Shown: positions 9,658 to 21,179 of the stretch, piece by piece
How the letters are laid out: each line of letters starts with the position of its first letter
Numbering within the stretch: position 1 is the stretch's first letter
The notes under the pieces: generated by a model
Told to the model about the DNA's origin: nothing
The model's database searches: none
The model's input: the letters and a program-made list of their open reading frames with translations, nothing else
Source: Pseudisothecium myosuroides
Lineage: Eukaryota; Streptophyta; Bryopsida; Hypnales; Lembophyllaceae
Direction: 5' to 3'
DNA length: 64,000 nt
Assembly: GCA_951799445.1 (NCBI GenBank)
Contig: OX637292.1
Location: 8,187,296-8,251,295 of the forward strand
Translations under genes and position numbers: made by a program

Positions 9658-12192
9658 ATGGCGAGTTTCCTGAGGTTTACGATTCTAACTGTGGCAGTGA
9701 TTCTTTTTTTGAACCGAATTGCGGAAGGAAGTCACAATTCGAACGAGGTTTTGGAGGCAGATGTTGAGGCGTTGTTGGGATTCAAGGAACAAGTGCATGA
9801 TCCGAAGGGGTCGTTACGAACTTGGACTGGGGAACGACCGCCGTGCTCATGGCGAGGAGTGCAGTGCAGGCGCGGAAGAGTGGTCGCGTTGGAGCTCAGG
9901 GACGCTGGGTTAGAAGGCGGAATTTCGGCGAGTCTTGGGAAGCTCACGGCTTTGGATTTTCTGAATTTGATGGGAAACGAGCTGGAGGGTACTGTCCCTG
10001 AGGCGCTTTGCAATTGCAGGCATTTACAGGTGCCTGTACGAGTTTCTGCTTGCAAGGGAAAGGAGAGGTTTGATGAGTCCGCTGTTTTGGGTTTTGGAAG
10101 GAAATTTTCGAAGCGGAGGTCGTTGCTGACGACGTCGTCGCGTAAGAGAAGCGCCGGGGTGCGATGGGGGCTGGGTATCGCGGTGGGAGTGGGTTCGGGG
10201 GCGGTTGCGGCTATACTGCTGGCGCTTCTCACGAGGTTCGTGCTCGGGTGCTACGGTGGAAGTGAGGATCTCAAGAAGCCGATCATCTTCAACAAGAAGA
10301 TTACTCCGCAAATGCTTGCGTTTCTTGACAAGGAGGACGCGCTCAGTGACTGTAAGGTGCTCGGTCAAGGCGGCAACGGGAAAGTGTTTCACGTTCCGCT
10401 TCAGGAGGATCTCGTCGTGGCTATCAAGTGCGTCAGCAACCGCTCCACGCCGGAGGAAGACGGGGATCCGATTAGTCACGACGCGAAGCAGATCCGTGCG
10501 GAGCTGGAAACCCTAGGCTTCATTCGCCACCGCAACTTGGTGCAGCTCCTCGCGTATGTTTTCAAGTCGGATTCGCACTTGCTCATCTACGAGTTCATGC
10601 CGGGGGGAAGCTTGCAAGATGCGATCGACCAAATGGCGAAGGGGACTTTGAAGCTTTCGTGGCCAGAGCGGCATCGCATTCTGTGCGGCGTGGCGCAAGG
10701 GCTTGCGTATTTGCATAATGAAAGTCTGGGAAGCTCAATTGTGCACAGGGATTTGAAGCCGGCGAATATCTTGCTGGATGAAGGGTTTGAGGCGAAGCTT
10801 GGGGACTTCGGCTTGGCCGCCATCGTTCCACTCAAGGCCACGCATGCTACAACGGACTTTCTGGCGGGGACAATCGGCTTCATCGCTCCCGAGTATCACC
10901 AAACCCTGCGGTAAGACACTTTGAACAAGCTCTCACTTCCCGCTGGCACCCATTTAAATTTCAAAATTCAAATTTCAATGTCCATAGCATTCTTGAGGAG
11001 AGTTGGCTTGCATCGTTTTGCATCGTTTCCTTCGGGGTGTCACAATGGGTTTTTTTGCTGTTGGATTCACCATTATTCTACATTTGTAGCTAACTTTGGT
11101 TTATCTGAGTGAGCGGTTTCTTGTAGATGTAACCCTCAAGGGTTTACAAAATTTTTGAGATTGCTTCACTGTAGTCCTTATTTTCTTTGGTCCGTTTTAA
11201 TTTTTCACAGCTTTTAGTGGATCGTAGCTTTGCATTGCACTCTTTCCAAAAGAAGAAATGAACTGAAATCATCCATACTTGTTCATGTCGACTGAATGTA
11301 AATATTCAGTGTAGTGTCTTGTCAAGGATGCCACAAAGTTAGCCTACAGTAACTGAGAAGCAATCCTCATACTATTGAAATTGTTAGTAATCATCTTGGC
11401 ATCCCCGTAGTAGCACTAATGATATATAGAACACCATTATAATTATGAGAGAATTAGTAATGTCAAGAGTAGTTTGGTTTTATGCATATTTATAACCGTT
11501 TAGCAGATTAATTTGGCATCCTTAGAACTATTTGGCTTGCGTTCCAAAAATGCAATGCAAGTCTAGAACCGTGATGACTCATGAATCAGGAAGTTTTCTG
11601 TCTAAATATTGAACTCAATTTTTTGGCATAAGTACTTCAACGAATGTAATGTGAGAGGGAACTTTAGAACCGTGAGGACTGTGAGAAAGTAACTATAAGG
11701 AGATTCTCCCTTGAATATATCTAGCAACTTTTGCCGAGGTGTGACTTCAAGAATGTTATGTCCATGCGCAGGTATTCACAGAAGAGCGACGTCTTCAGCT
11801 TCGGCGTCGTGATAGCGCAACTAGTAACAGCGCGCAACCCGACCGACCAGTTCATCGTGGAGAACGGCGGCAGCATTGGGCAATGGCTGCAGAGGTGCCT
11901 GCAGTCGAGCAACGGCGTGGAAGCGATCGATCCTGCGCTCGTGGGGTCGGGGTACGAGGCAGAGATTCTGCTGGCGATGAAGATCGCCGTGTTCTGCACG
12001 AATCTGGACCCGCAGCAACGCCCCAAGAGCAGCGAGGTGCTCAAGATGTTGCTGCAGATTCGGAACCCGGATCCTATTCCAATGGATACCCTCAGCCTGC
12101 ACAGCGCTGACAGTGACACCCCGATCTTGGGGTCCAGTGGTCCTCTCCGCTTTGCTCAATCCACTACCACCACTCAGTCCAGCAGCTTTTGA
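9658..12192 (+). CDS. SOBIR1: SOBIR1-like LRR receptor kinase
   Basis: Two exons, 9658-10910 and 11772-12192, join across a GT...AG intron to give 557 aa; the splice restores the conserved 'PEYHQTLR-YSQKSD' region. Order: signal peptide ~1-24; LRRNT ~34-72; one or two leucine-rich repeats ~73-122; a Ser/Arg-rich stretch; membrane segment ~171-195; kinase ~230-525. Visible kinase residues are the glycine loop GQGGNGKV (236-243), VAIK Lys257, HRDLKPAN (363-370), DFG (383-385) and APEY (410-413), so it should be catalytically competent. The membrane segment holds G173-x3-G177-x3-G181, the GxxxGxxxG signature known in SOBIR1, the adaptor kinase of receptor-like proteins at the plasma membrane. 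Kinase wording such as FMPGGSLQD and PEYHQTL also fits SOBIR1. The ectodomain is shorter than the usual five repeats. I chose the ATG at 9658 because the upstream in-frame codons are not ATG and the signal peptide begins there. Orthology to angiosperm SOBIR1 is inference. Confidence 0.85.
10911..11771 (+). other. Intron of the SOBIR1-like gene (861 bp)
   Basis: The donor is CG|GTAAGA and the acceptor GCGCAG|GTATTC. Splicing completes an Arg codon. The intron is AT-rich compared with its GC-rich exons. I see no embedded gene. Confidence 0.85.
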
Positions 12193-12362
12193 TTTCCAAG
12201 CAACCTATTCTACTACTGCCAATTTTAAGTTGGCATTGAGAACACAAACTCCGATCCGATCTCTTCTTGCGACAAGAGTTCGATTGTTCAAATATCTGCA
12301 AGACACTGGAGTCAGAGACACTTGACTCGTGTACTTCCTTTTGAGGCTTGCTTGAAAGGTAC

Positions 12363-12715
12363 TAGACTCTATTCTACACTTGCGTGAATTTGGAGTCCGT
12401 TGTTGGAGGTCCACAGGACAAAGGAGCGACATAGGAACTATGCATTCTCTTTCAAAGCTGGTAGACTCTCTTTTATACTTGAAGTGTCTCCTTGTTCAAG
12501 GTCTCACACTAAGGTCCATGTGCTAGTGGGAACGATACAGGAAGCTAGCTAGCTAGTACGTAAGTACCTCCTTTTGAAAGTAGACTCAATTCAATACTTA
12601 CGTGAATTAAGTCTTTGTTTGAGATTCTACACTATGGTCCATGTGCTAGTTGGAGTGACATGTGAATCACATTCCTCCTTACAAATGTAGACTGTAGTCT
12701 ATATTACTAATACGG
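12363..12715 (+). repeat. ~109-bp tandem repeat in the kinase 3' flank
   Basis: Units begin with TAGACT at 12363, 12472, 12581 and 12688, giving periods of 109, 109 and 107 bp. Shared words in each unit are 'acttgcgtgaatt', 'ggtccatgtgctagt' and 'cctccttttgaaag'. The array begins 170 bp after the stop codon and is probably in the 3' UTR. Confidence 0.8.
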
Positions 12716-15020
12716 GACAGTCATGGATATGAGCTGGTGTTGAGATTAGCTGTATATGCTCTGCTCTCCTCTCCTTGTAAGAGGCATAGATAGTTTTCCT
12801 GTATGAAGGTTTGAGGTAGCATAGGGCATCAAGTGGCTCATGTTGCAGGGGATTTGAGGACGTTTTGATAGACTGTAGAATATGTTTTGGAACCTTGTAA
12901 TAAACTGTAGAATATGGAAGAGAAACATACAGATTGATTATCATCTTTTGCGAGCATGTCGTTTGGGAATTCTGATTGACTTTGTGCAGACGAAATGATA
13001 GAATTTTGGAGATTCACGTCACTCGACACCCAATCCTCTTTAATCTCTCTTTAAATTCACCTCCTCTGATTTATGATCCTTCATTTTATTCTCTCACCAA
13101 ACTTTTGGAAATTGATGTATTTAACTCAAATTCACTCTGAACTAACTCTGTTGTGGTAGTATGTCACGAAGTTGCATACAAAATGTGGTACAAAGGAATT
13201 TGGCAAGTGGGAAAGAGGTTTTGGCAAGTGGGTTTAGACTTTGTTTGACTTCTATGACCCCAAAGTACAGGTACAACTTGAAGACCACTGTTACACGCAA
13301 CGCTTGATTGCGACCAGCAAATTTTTTAATCATTTTGAAGTAGCCAGTTGCTTCTTCAATACTCCTGTGATACTTGGGTTAATACTCCTGTGTTACTTGG
13401 GTTGATACTCGGCAATATACTGATATCTGTATCAAAACGAGGTGAAACCTAGGTAAAATTTTGGCATTAGTCTTAAAATACAGCAATAATCTGGCTACTG
13501 GCTATTTTGATTTTTAAAAATGATAATTTCCTTTACAAAAAATAGCCAACATCTTTTGGATGTAGTCACTTGGTGAAATTTTTTGCATAAAAAACCCATT
13601 GATTATAACTAAAAATTTACATCTCATTGAAAGCATTTTGAGGTCCTATATTGTGAGTTTAATCTTGTAAGTTGTAACATTGATAAGGATTCAAAGCATC
13701 CAATGAAAAGATGAAGTTGTGGTGGTTGATGATCATGGTGATGGGCCTATTGTTTCGGGTTTGGATGTAATGTTTGCTAGACAATCATTAACATTTTGAG
13801 TATCACAATTCCCAGTGTCATTACATCCAATATTTGCAACCAATATTTGCAATTAAACCAAAAATTATAACTAATGTAGGTACAATTAAATTACAAAGAA
13901 GTTTTTTTCAACTACAAATAATATACATATGTGCAAAAAATCTTAGCAATTTGAAGATCTTGCAACATTCAATATTTTATGACCTAGTCACTGCAATTTT
14001 GGGTGTAGAATTGTTTGATTTCCTCTTTAACCTTGAAAAGCTTGAGGACATTTTATATCTTTTGGATGAAGTCAAGGATGGAATAAAAAAATATATAGTT
14101 TGTCATTTAATTTGGGAGGGGCCTGATACTTGAATACTACTTCAATGAAAAATGTTGGATATTTTTTCTTTGTATGTAGTAATATATTTTGACTTCCCTA
14201 TATATGAAAATGGCAAATGATCACTATGTTGTGTGTTTTGGCAATTTTCGACCTATTTCCTTGATCTAAATTTCAGCTAGAAAAATGATATTTTTTGAAT
14301 TTGAGAGTGACTAATAAAATGAAGCTTATCAAGTACTTTCTAATCCAATTTAAAATTTGAAAATTACCTAAATTTCATGTCTTTTTGCAATTGAACTTTG
14401 GGCCTATAACTATGGGGTGCAAATTTTTTTAATTTAAAATGACAAGGTTACTTTTGTTGTATCATGATATTTTAAACTATAGGATTAAATAATTGAATAA
14501 AAAGTAAAAAAAATTAAATTAAATTCAAAATATGCTTAAAAAATCTACATAGGTGTATCCTACGATAATTTCAAACTTTTACAAAATAACTTTAATTCTT
14601 AGAACTTATACAAGACATATAATTACATCTCTGAAAAATAAACATAAAAACATTCATTAATATAGAGGAAAAAAAGACTTTGAAGTTTGAAAGAGTGTTG
14701 GAAGGCCTCAAAATCAACCACCTAACTCCACCCTTAGACCTTGAAGTCATCTATACCGTTGTCAATTGTTGATGCTCGATTGAAGCAATGGTCTCTTTTT
14801 ATTGATCAAAGCAAGCACAAGGGTCTTAATTTTCTTTGTAATGGAGGTATGTAGTCTTAGTGTAATTTGTCCTAAAGTAACCTTCGAGACTTGACATAGG
14901 GCCCAAGATGACATACTCTTAAGTTACATCAATCTCTTATTGACTTGAGTTTATTCTCTTTAAGCATGAAGGTCAATGGATTGCTTATCCAAAAAGGCCC
15001 ACATGAAGTCTAAGGCTTAA
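12716..15020. other. AT-rich intergenic DNA
   Basis: It contains a 23-bp tandem duplication at 13358-13403 (AATACTCCTGTG(A/T)TACTTGG) and a second copy of dispersed repeat D at about 14270-14660. A 99-codon frame at 13834-14133 has AT-driven composition and no motif, so I do not call it a gene. Confidence 0.5.
14270..14660 (+). repeat. Dispersed repeat D, copy 2
   Basis: It is colinear with about 7630-8040, sharing the 'aaaatgatattttttgaattt', 'atgaagcttatcaagt', 'ggcctataac' and 'ctgaaaaataaacat' words. No coding capacity is visible. Confidence 0.5.
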
Positions 15021-15222
15021 CACTACAAGAGAAAGGAGTGTTTTAAATATAGTCCTAGTAGTATAGCCATATAAATAATGCCCATAAAGGGGTGTTTTTA
15101 GTAAAAATTTACTAAAAATATATATATTCCTAATAAATTTTTACTAAAAATCCCTTTAAGGTCATTACCTACAGGGCTGTACTACTAGGGCTATACTTAA
15201 AACATCCCTTTTTCTTATAGTG
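15021..15222. mobile_element. CACTA-type hairpin MITE (202 bp)
   Basis: It starts CACTACAAGAGAAAGG; the reverse complement of the right end is CACTATAAGAAAAAGGG. Flanking TAA occurs on both sides (15018-15020 and 15223-15225), the 3-bp duplication expected of CACTA elements. Most of the element is a foldback: 'ttaaatatagtcctagtagt' on the left pairs with 'actactagggctatacttaa' on the right. Confidence 0.8.
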
Positions 15223-15225
15223 TAA

Positions 15226-17356
15226 GGTAGTGGGACCTAATTCCTACCCTTTAAGGATTTTTGGTCATTGTTACTTATGAGAATTGAAAAGTATTAAAAC
15301 TTTAGGCATTGTATTAAGTTGGAAACAATTGACTTTCACCAAGAAAAGTTCCAAAAAAATCATGGATGAAAATCCATCTGTATGGATGAGCTTACCTACT
15401 ATATTAATGTACGTATAATATATGTTGATTGCAAAGTTGTACAAGTCTCATGTTGAAATATGATGTTGAAACCCCCCAACATTAGGATATTCAAAGTTCA
15501 TCGTTAATTAATTTTTAGCTCTTTGTAGGGATATTCAGTGTTTTAATAAAGATTTTAAAGTTGGTGACTTAAGGCTCTATTCAATGATAATGTAATGAAG
15601 AATCAATTAATCTATTACAAGCAAAAGGCTACATTCAAAGAAATGTATTAAAGACACATATTACTTAGTATTTAGGATAAGTTAATTAGATTTTGGGGCT
15701 TCTATTGAAACCCAACATTGTATTTGCATCACACAACCTACTATACATAACATTTTAGACTACCTACTCTCCACTACATATACATGCTAGATCATTTTAG
15801 AATTAAATTCAAAAAATGTTTCAACAATTTTTCAATGTATCAATTGAAAGGTGTGAGGTCATCGATGTATGCATATTGATTAGAAAGCAATTAGAAAGCA
15901 TACGATTGCACATTCCGCCAACTTTAGTACGTGCATGTTACATGATTTGCAAGTGGACAGGTTGATCCATGGCACTACGAGAAAAATGAGTTAGAAGATG
16001 CACATGTCTAGAATTAGGCCTTTAATTTGTTTGTTTTTTGTTTTTTGTTTATAATTTACCTTTGATTTTAAAGAAAAAAATTTAAAATTTTAGTATCCAT
16101 GGCATCATTTCCAATGGCGATGTATGTTAAAGGATGTGTATAGTGTTCAATGTAGTTCTTTTTAGTTGTTGGTTTGGAGAACTGGTTGATTAATAGTTGA
16201 TGTTAGAGAGGGGGGGGGAGGTAGGTTTAGTTGGGGGCTAGCCTTTTAAAGTTGTAATTGACTGCTTATAAGCAAGGACTAGTCCCTTGTCTCTATCTTG
16301 GTTCTTGGTGAGTTTGAGGTATGAGATAAACTTAAGTACTAAGTTGTAAGCTTGTTGGTGATTTATTATTGAAGAAAACGTTGATTTGAGGAGTTTGGGT
16401 TTTTTGTTTTGATAAATTGTTTGATTAAAGAAAAAAAAATATATTTTTATTTTTGGATGGTTGATCTATTATAATACCAATTTTCAAATCTAAATCTATT
16501 ATAGAAAAGGAGATATGAGGCTACAAATTGGAGGTGTTTAGAATCTAAAAGAAAAGTGTATTGGGGAGCTCCAATCATATTGAGTTTTTGTGATATGAGT
16601 ATATGACTATGAAACTTGAAGCATGTTTTTTAAAGTTATTTTATACCTTGTATCAAAAATTTGGCTACAATGGATATAAGACCTATGAGTTATGTACATA
16701 ATACAATTGAGTTGCAGAGGAGGTCGTAACTTGGCATATAGTCAATAGTGGGGAAATGTCCACCAAAGTTGGAAAATACTTTAGATTAAGATGAGAATTG
16801 ATATACAAATACTTGAAAAGCTGATATACATTATTTTAAAGTTTCAAGACATTTACAATGACTTTCTAGCATTTATGATAATCAAAGCTAGTTATGGTAG
16901 TTTCTAGGTTATTATGGAAAATATAGGATAGGGATTTGGAAAAAGAAAATTCGGGAATAGGCTTAGGATTATTTAGGGGAATTATAAATATAAAGAGATT
17001 ATATGCAAAGCATTTTTTACAACAAAGGGCCTTTGCTATTCTAGACGTATTTTCACAATTTTGTAACAATGGATGGAAGTCTGGATGTAGTATGTAGGGG
17101 GTTATTTCTATCTTTATCTTTTGAAACCTATATTTATTGCGGACGGCTTTAGTGAACCAAGTGACGTATGGTACAAACAACATTTTAGCAAACAACAAAT
17201 GATAAGAGACAAATAGGTTGACTAATTTGGACCAAAGTTGAAGAATAAACAAATATATTGAAAGGTGGTTGATGGTAAACAACTTTTGGTGGTGGATGGG
17301 CCATATACAAATGGATATTAATGATGGTAGGAAAAATTCCAATACATCTAAGTCAC
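15226..17356. other. AT-rich intergenic DNA
   Basis: No supported gene. A 158-codon minus-strand frame (16866-17342) is the longest open stretch, but it lacks a recognisable domain and has AT-driven residues. About 15940-16025 resembles 51545-51640 ('tacatgatttgcaa', 'ttagaagatg'), so more dispersed repeats lie here. A CACTA-like end at 15975 has no visible partner. Confidence 0.5.
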
Positions 17357-17360
17357 TTAA

Positions 17361-18094
17361 CCCCTAAAGGACCAAGCTGCGTTTTTTGGCAACATAGCGA
17401 TTTTGGGCAGCTCACTACAAATGGAGTTTTTTTGTTTTTTTTCTTTGAAAATTTTACACAACATGTGCCCAAGGAGTAGCTTTAAGGCCCAACAATTTTC
17501 ATAACTTTTGACTTCATGGTTAAAAAGTTATTGCATGATATGTGATTTTCATTGCTCGGCGGGCAGCTCAAAAAACTTCTTTAAAAATCACTTTTAAAAA
17601 AAATAAAAATTTGAAATTGGTTCTTTAGGTTTATATCTACGCGGGAAGCTTTGAATCATTCCATTTGGATTAACGAGTCAAAAGTTATGAGGAGTTTTAG
17701 TTTGCGGGTAGGTATGGCTTTCAAAGACTCCATACCTACCCGCAAACTAAAACTCCTCATAACTTTTGACTCGTTAATCCAAATGGAATGATTCAAAGCT
17801 TCCCTCGTAGATATAAACCTAAAGAACCAATTTCAAGTTTTTATTTTTCTTAAAAGTGATTTTTAAAGAAGTTTTTTGAGCTGCCCGGGCTGCCCGCCGA
17901 GCAATGAAAATCGCATATCATGCAATAACTTTTTAACCATGAAGTCAAAAGTTATGAAAATTGTTGGGCCTTAAAGCTACTCCTCGGGCACATGTTGTGT
18001 AAAATTTTCAAAGAAAAAAAAAAAAAAACTCCATTCGTAGTGAACTGCCCAAAATCGCTATGTTGCCAAAAAACTCAACTTGGTCCTTTAGGGG
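17361..18094. mobile_element. 734-bp palindromic TTAA element (piggyBac-like foldback)
   Basis: TTAA lies at 17357-17360 and 18095-18098. The ends are CCCCTAAAGGACCAAG and its reverse complement. Almost the whole element is an inverted repeat: the arms (~355 bp each) meet at about 17723 with a loop of roughly a dozen bases between GGTAGGTATGG and CCATACCTACC. The arms differ by few substitutions, so a transcript would fold into a very long hairpin. No coding frame is present. The TTAA plus CCCCT/AGGGG ends link it to the elements at 50584, 53174 and 41809. Confidence 0.8.
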
Positions 18095-18098
18095 TTAA

Positions 18099-18804
18099 TG
18101 ATTTCGGGATACTTTGGATATTGTGAATGTCCAAACATCCTATATCAGGTGTTGAGCATCCAAGTCGAACAATCATGTAACTAAAGAAAAAAATCAGGCA
18201 TTCAATTAAATTCACTCTTGAAAATCAAAACCACCGCCTAATCCCTACATTATCGGTCATATCAATTTATAAAACACAATCAACTAATAGTTTTTCTAAT
18301 AAATAGGTAGTTGTATAATATTTTTCCTTAAACTTTGTAATGAATTCATTGGATTGTATAAGCATCATCTATCTTAATTGATAATATGTAAAGATTCTGA
18401 AAGACTTTTCACATAGCTAAAATATTACTCCCAACTAATGCACCCACAATCCCACATAAATATAGAATGCTATGTCAAAAATTGAATGTAGAATTATTTT
18501 AAATAGGAATTTTGTGAATTGTTCAAAAGCAATTTTGTAAATGAAATAACATAATCCTATTATATTCATTGTGTAAAATAATATACTAGTATATTAAATA
18601 ACAATTGTGTATATTGAATGATGAATGGATGTAGAATAATAAAAACTCTTGATTGGGTTTTAAATGAAAATCATTTATTACATTTTAAACTATTTTACAA
18701 ATCAATAGACCAATTAAAAAATTGATATAGGTACTCAAGCCATTGAATTCAAAAAACACATTAAAATATTTATAAAAGCTCCATATACAATGTAGAACTA
18801 GGTC
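18099..18804. other. AT-rich intergenic DNA 3' of the LTP gene
   Basis: Nothing beyond AT-rich sequence and probable 3' UTR of the minus-strand lipid transfer gene is visible. Confidence 0.5.
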
Positions 18805-19236
18805 CTAATATGTTTCACTTATAGATGCTTGATGAGGAGCTGCAATAGGTGAATGTGTTGGAGTTGATATAGATGTAGGTTGTAGGAAAACAAGGCACTC
18901 ATTGAAATCAATAATAATTGAGCATAATTCTGGTATTCCAAATGCTCTATTGACTCCAACACTTGAAACTCCAAATGATGCTGCAATTGTAGGGTTTATA
19001 AAAACTTGTCCAAGTTGGCAAATACATTCTGGATGTTGATTTTGTATTGTAGACACTGTAGTGCAACATGAAGCTGAAGGTGCAATGAAAGAAGAATCAC
19101 TCACAAAATCCATGCATTCCATAAGGGGATTCGTTAGGATATTGCATTCATTTGAAAGGAATTGTCCTCTTGATGGAATCATCATCATAAAACACAACAA
19201 TACCACAATTGAAAGTGGATACATTGCTCTTTTCAT
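18805..19236 (-). CDS. Secreted lipid transfer protein (eight-cysteine motif)
   Basis: This single exon encodes 143 aa; the ATG at 19236 heads a good signal peptide (residues ~1-24, ending SRGQ). The mature protein has all eight cysteines: C31, C41, C57-C58, C71, C73, C105 and C114, spaced C-x9-C-x15-CC-x12-CxC-x31-C-x8-C. That pattern defines the plant LTP / hydrophobic-seed-protein fold, with four disulfides and a lipid cavity in the apoplast. The CxC centre residue is Ile, and the spacing resembles LTPG/xylogen-like proteins. Those usually end in a Ser/Pro-rich tail plus a hydrophobic GPI signal. Here the tail is Ser/Thr/Pro-rich but ends in SISETY with no hydrophobic segment. Either the protein is soluble, or a 3' exon is missed. 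Codon use is AT-rich, unlike the kinase. Confidence 0.85.
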   Translation of the reverse strand: MKRAMYPLSIVVLLCFMMMIPSRGQFLSNECNILTNPLMECMDFVSDSSFIAPSASCCTTVSTIQNQHPECICQLGQVFINPTIAASFGVSSVGVNRAFGIPELCSIIIDFNECLVFLQPTSISTPTHSPIAAPHQASISETY

Positions 19237-21179
19237 AGCTATGGTTTTCTTTTGATCACACAATGAGGAAATTGATCCTAAAAATGATTGGTTAATAATG
19301 ATTAATCACAAAATATTTTTTAAACATAATTATCAAAGGTTATTATATGAGAAAATTTAAGAAAAAAAATAATAAGGATACAAATGAATATATATATTTA
19401 TAATATTTGAAAGCTTATTGGTACCTTGAAGAACTTTATAAAAATATAATTATATATAAATACACTTCAGCCTTCAAGAATATTTTACATATTACAAATA
19501 ACTAAGTTTTTTCTTAATATATAACATAAAATTTAATGTTTCAGTCAATGTTTTTAGTCTAAGTATCTTAAAATAGTTTTTTTAGGATCTAAATTTTTTG
19601 TTCATATTACATTTATATTGATTTCATCATGTTTTATTAAAAATAAATATTTTTATTTTATTCTAAAAAAAAGATTAACCCTCATATTTTTATCACAAAT
19701 TTATTTATAACTATTGATATAATTTTAATAATCTAAGATATTTCTTTTTTACTTTGTATTTGATTCAAATTTTAGTTCTTTACTAAATAATGCATATTGT
19801 ATAGTTGATTCAATCTTGTAGACTTTAAACAAAGACAAGAAATTCAATTTCACAACTCATACTTGTGCAATTATATTTTTAGATTCCATTCTAAAAATGA
19901 TTGGAATTGCATCACTAGTATAGAAAAATTAATGAAAGTAATTAGTGATGAATTTAAAATAGTATATTTTTAATTTTTAGAAGTATAATAAAAGTAAAAG
20001 ATACCAGGGGTTTGAATTTGTGAGGAACTAATTTCAGTATGACAAGCACACAAACAAGCACCCAATGAAGGTTAATATAAACTTATTGATGCCTCTTTTA
20101 CTATCCTTGTTTTAGGTGGACTCATACGCAAGACGTAAAATATTTTTATGGATTTTGGAATCATTATATATTAAAAATTGGATTAAATGTTGCACTTTGT
20201 TTATGATTCATTGTTCATTTTATTTATTTTTCAAAAAATCAAAAAATATTCAAAAAAACATATGTAAAATATCATTGTTAGTAAAACATTTGTTTAATAA
20301 ATTTATTAGAATTTTTTTAATGATAAAGTTGAATTTTTTATTTTTGTAATAAAAAAATATATGATTAAATAAAATTTAATTAAATACATTTTATATGCCA
20401 ATGGTTCAAATATTGAAAATTAAAAAATTATAATTAAATAAAAACCAAAAAATAATGTGTTATGTTTAGTAACCAATTCATTGTTATACTATCTATTTGA
20501 AATTGGTGAATAATTTAAAAATCTAATGTAAATTATTTATTTTACTAAAAAAATCATATATGATTCTAACAACACTTTTTTAAGCATTTATTTTTTTGCA
20601 AAATCATTGAGTTTATCATATACAATGAGACAAAAATATCAAGAAGCTTTTTAAATGTAATTTAAAATATTTAAAAATATATATTATATAATAGGGCTCT
20701 ATAGCTCTTTACTCTATTAGTGGCGACCAACTAAAGGTTTTGGATTTTTGGACTTTATTTCCGACTTTGGAGATTTTGGCTTTTCTTTTAGTGCATTTTT
20801 GTACAAAATTTGGGATATGGATTTGCAAGTTTGCTTTTGAAATGATAATTATTGGTGTAAATGATTTTGAAAAATAAATGTATCTAGAAAAAAGTTAGGA
20901 TTTGATTGCTATAAATTTTATATATATATAATTTGTGTGTATGTGATAAAAGCATTTTGTTGTTTAAAAATTTAATTCTAAAGTATAACATAATACTAAA
21001 CATTCCTAGCTTATGAAAAAATATTATATTGCACATAGAGATAGGAAATCTTTAATAATAGAGAATGAAAGTTTTGCAAAGAATAAGATAGAACAACCCA
21101 AATAAGGTCAAAAGATCCATTCTACACACACACATAAGGAATGCTCCATTACAATTCTTTTACAGTAAATGAGATTTGA
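19237..21179. other. Very AT-rich intergenic DNA upstream of the LTP gene
   Basis: This holds the LTP promoter region and then strongly AT-rich sequence. A 77-codon plus frame at 20116-20349 is Lys/Phe/Ile-rich low-complexity sequence and not credible. No repeats with clear ends are seen. Confidence 0.5.

Noticed and set aside
9732..10232. 166-codon minus-strand frame and neighbouring frames opposite the kinase
   Set aside because: These are shadows of the GC-rich kinase exon; they have no family features and sit opposite a convincing spliced gene.
13834..14133. 99-codon plus-strand frame
   Set aside because: AT-rich, no motif, no conserved partner, and it adjoins dispersed repeat D.
15972..16020. 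CACTA-like terminus CACTACGAGAAAAATGAG
   Set aside because: I found no inverted partner or 3-bp duplication within reach, so it is not listed as an element.
16866..17342. 158-codon minus-strand frame
   Set aside because: AT-driven composition, no recognisable domain and no splice partners. I cannot support it as a gene.
17361..18094. Possible protein gene or LTR element in the palindrome
   Set aside because: No frame spans either arm, no primer-binding or polypurine site is seen, and the ends are TTAA/CCCCT, which fits a DNA element better.
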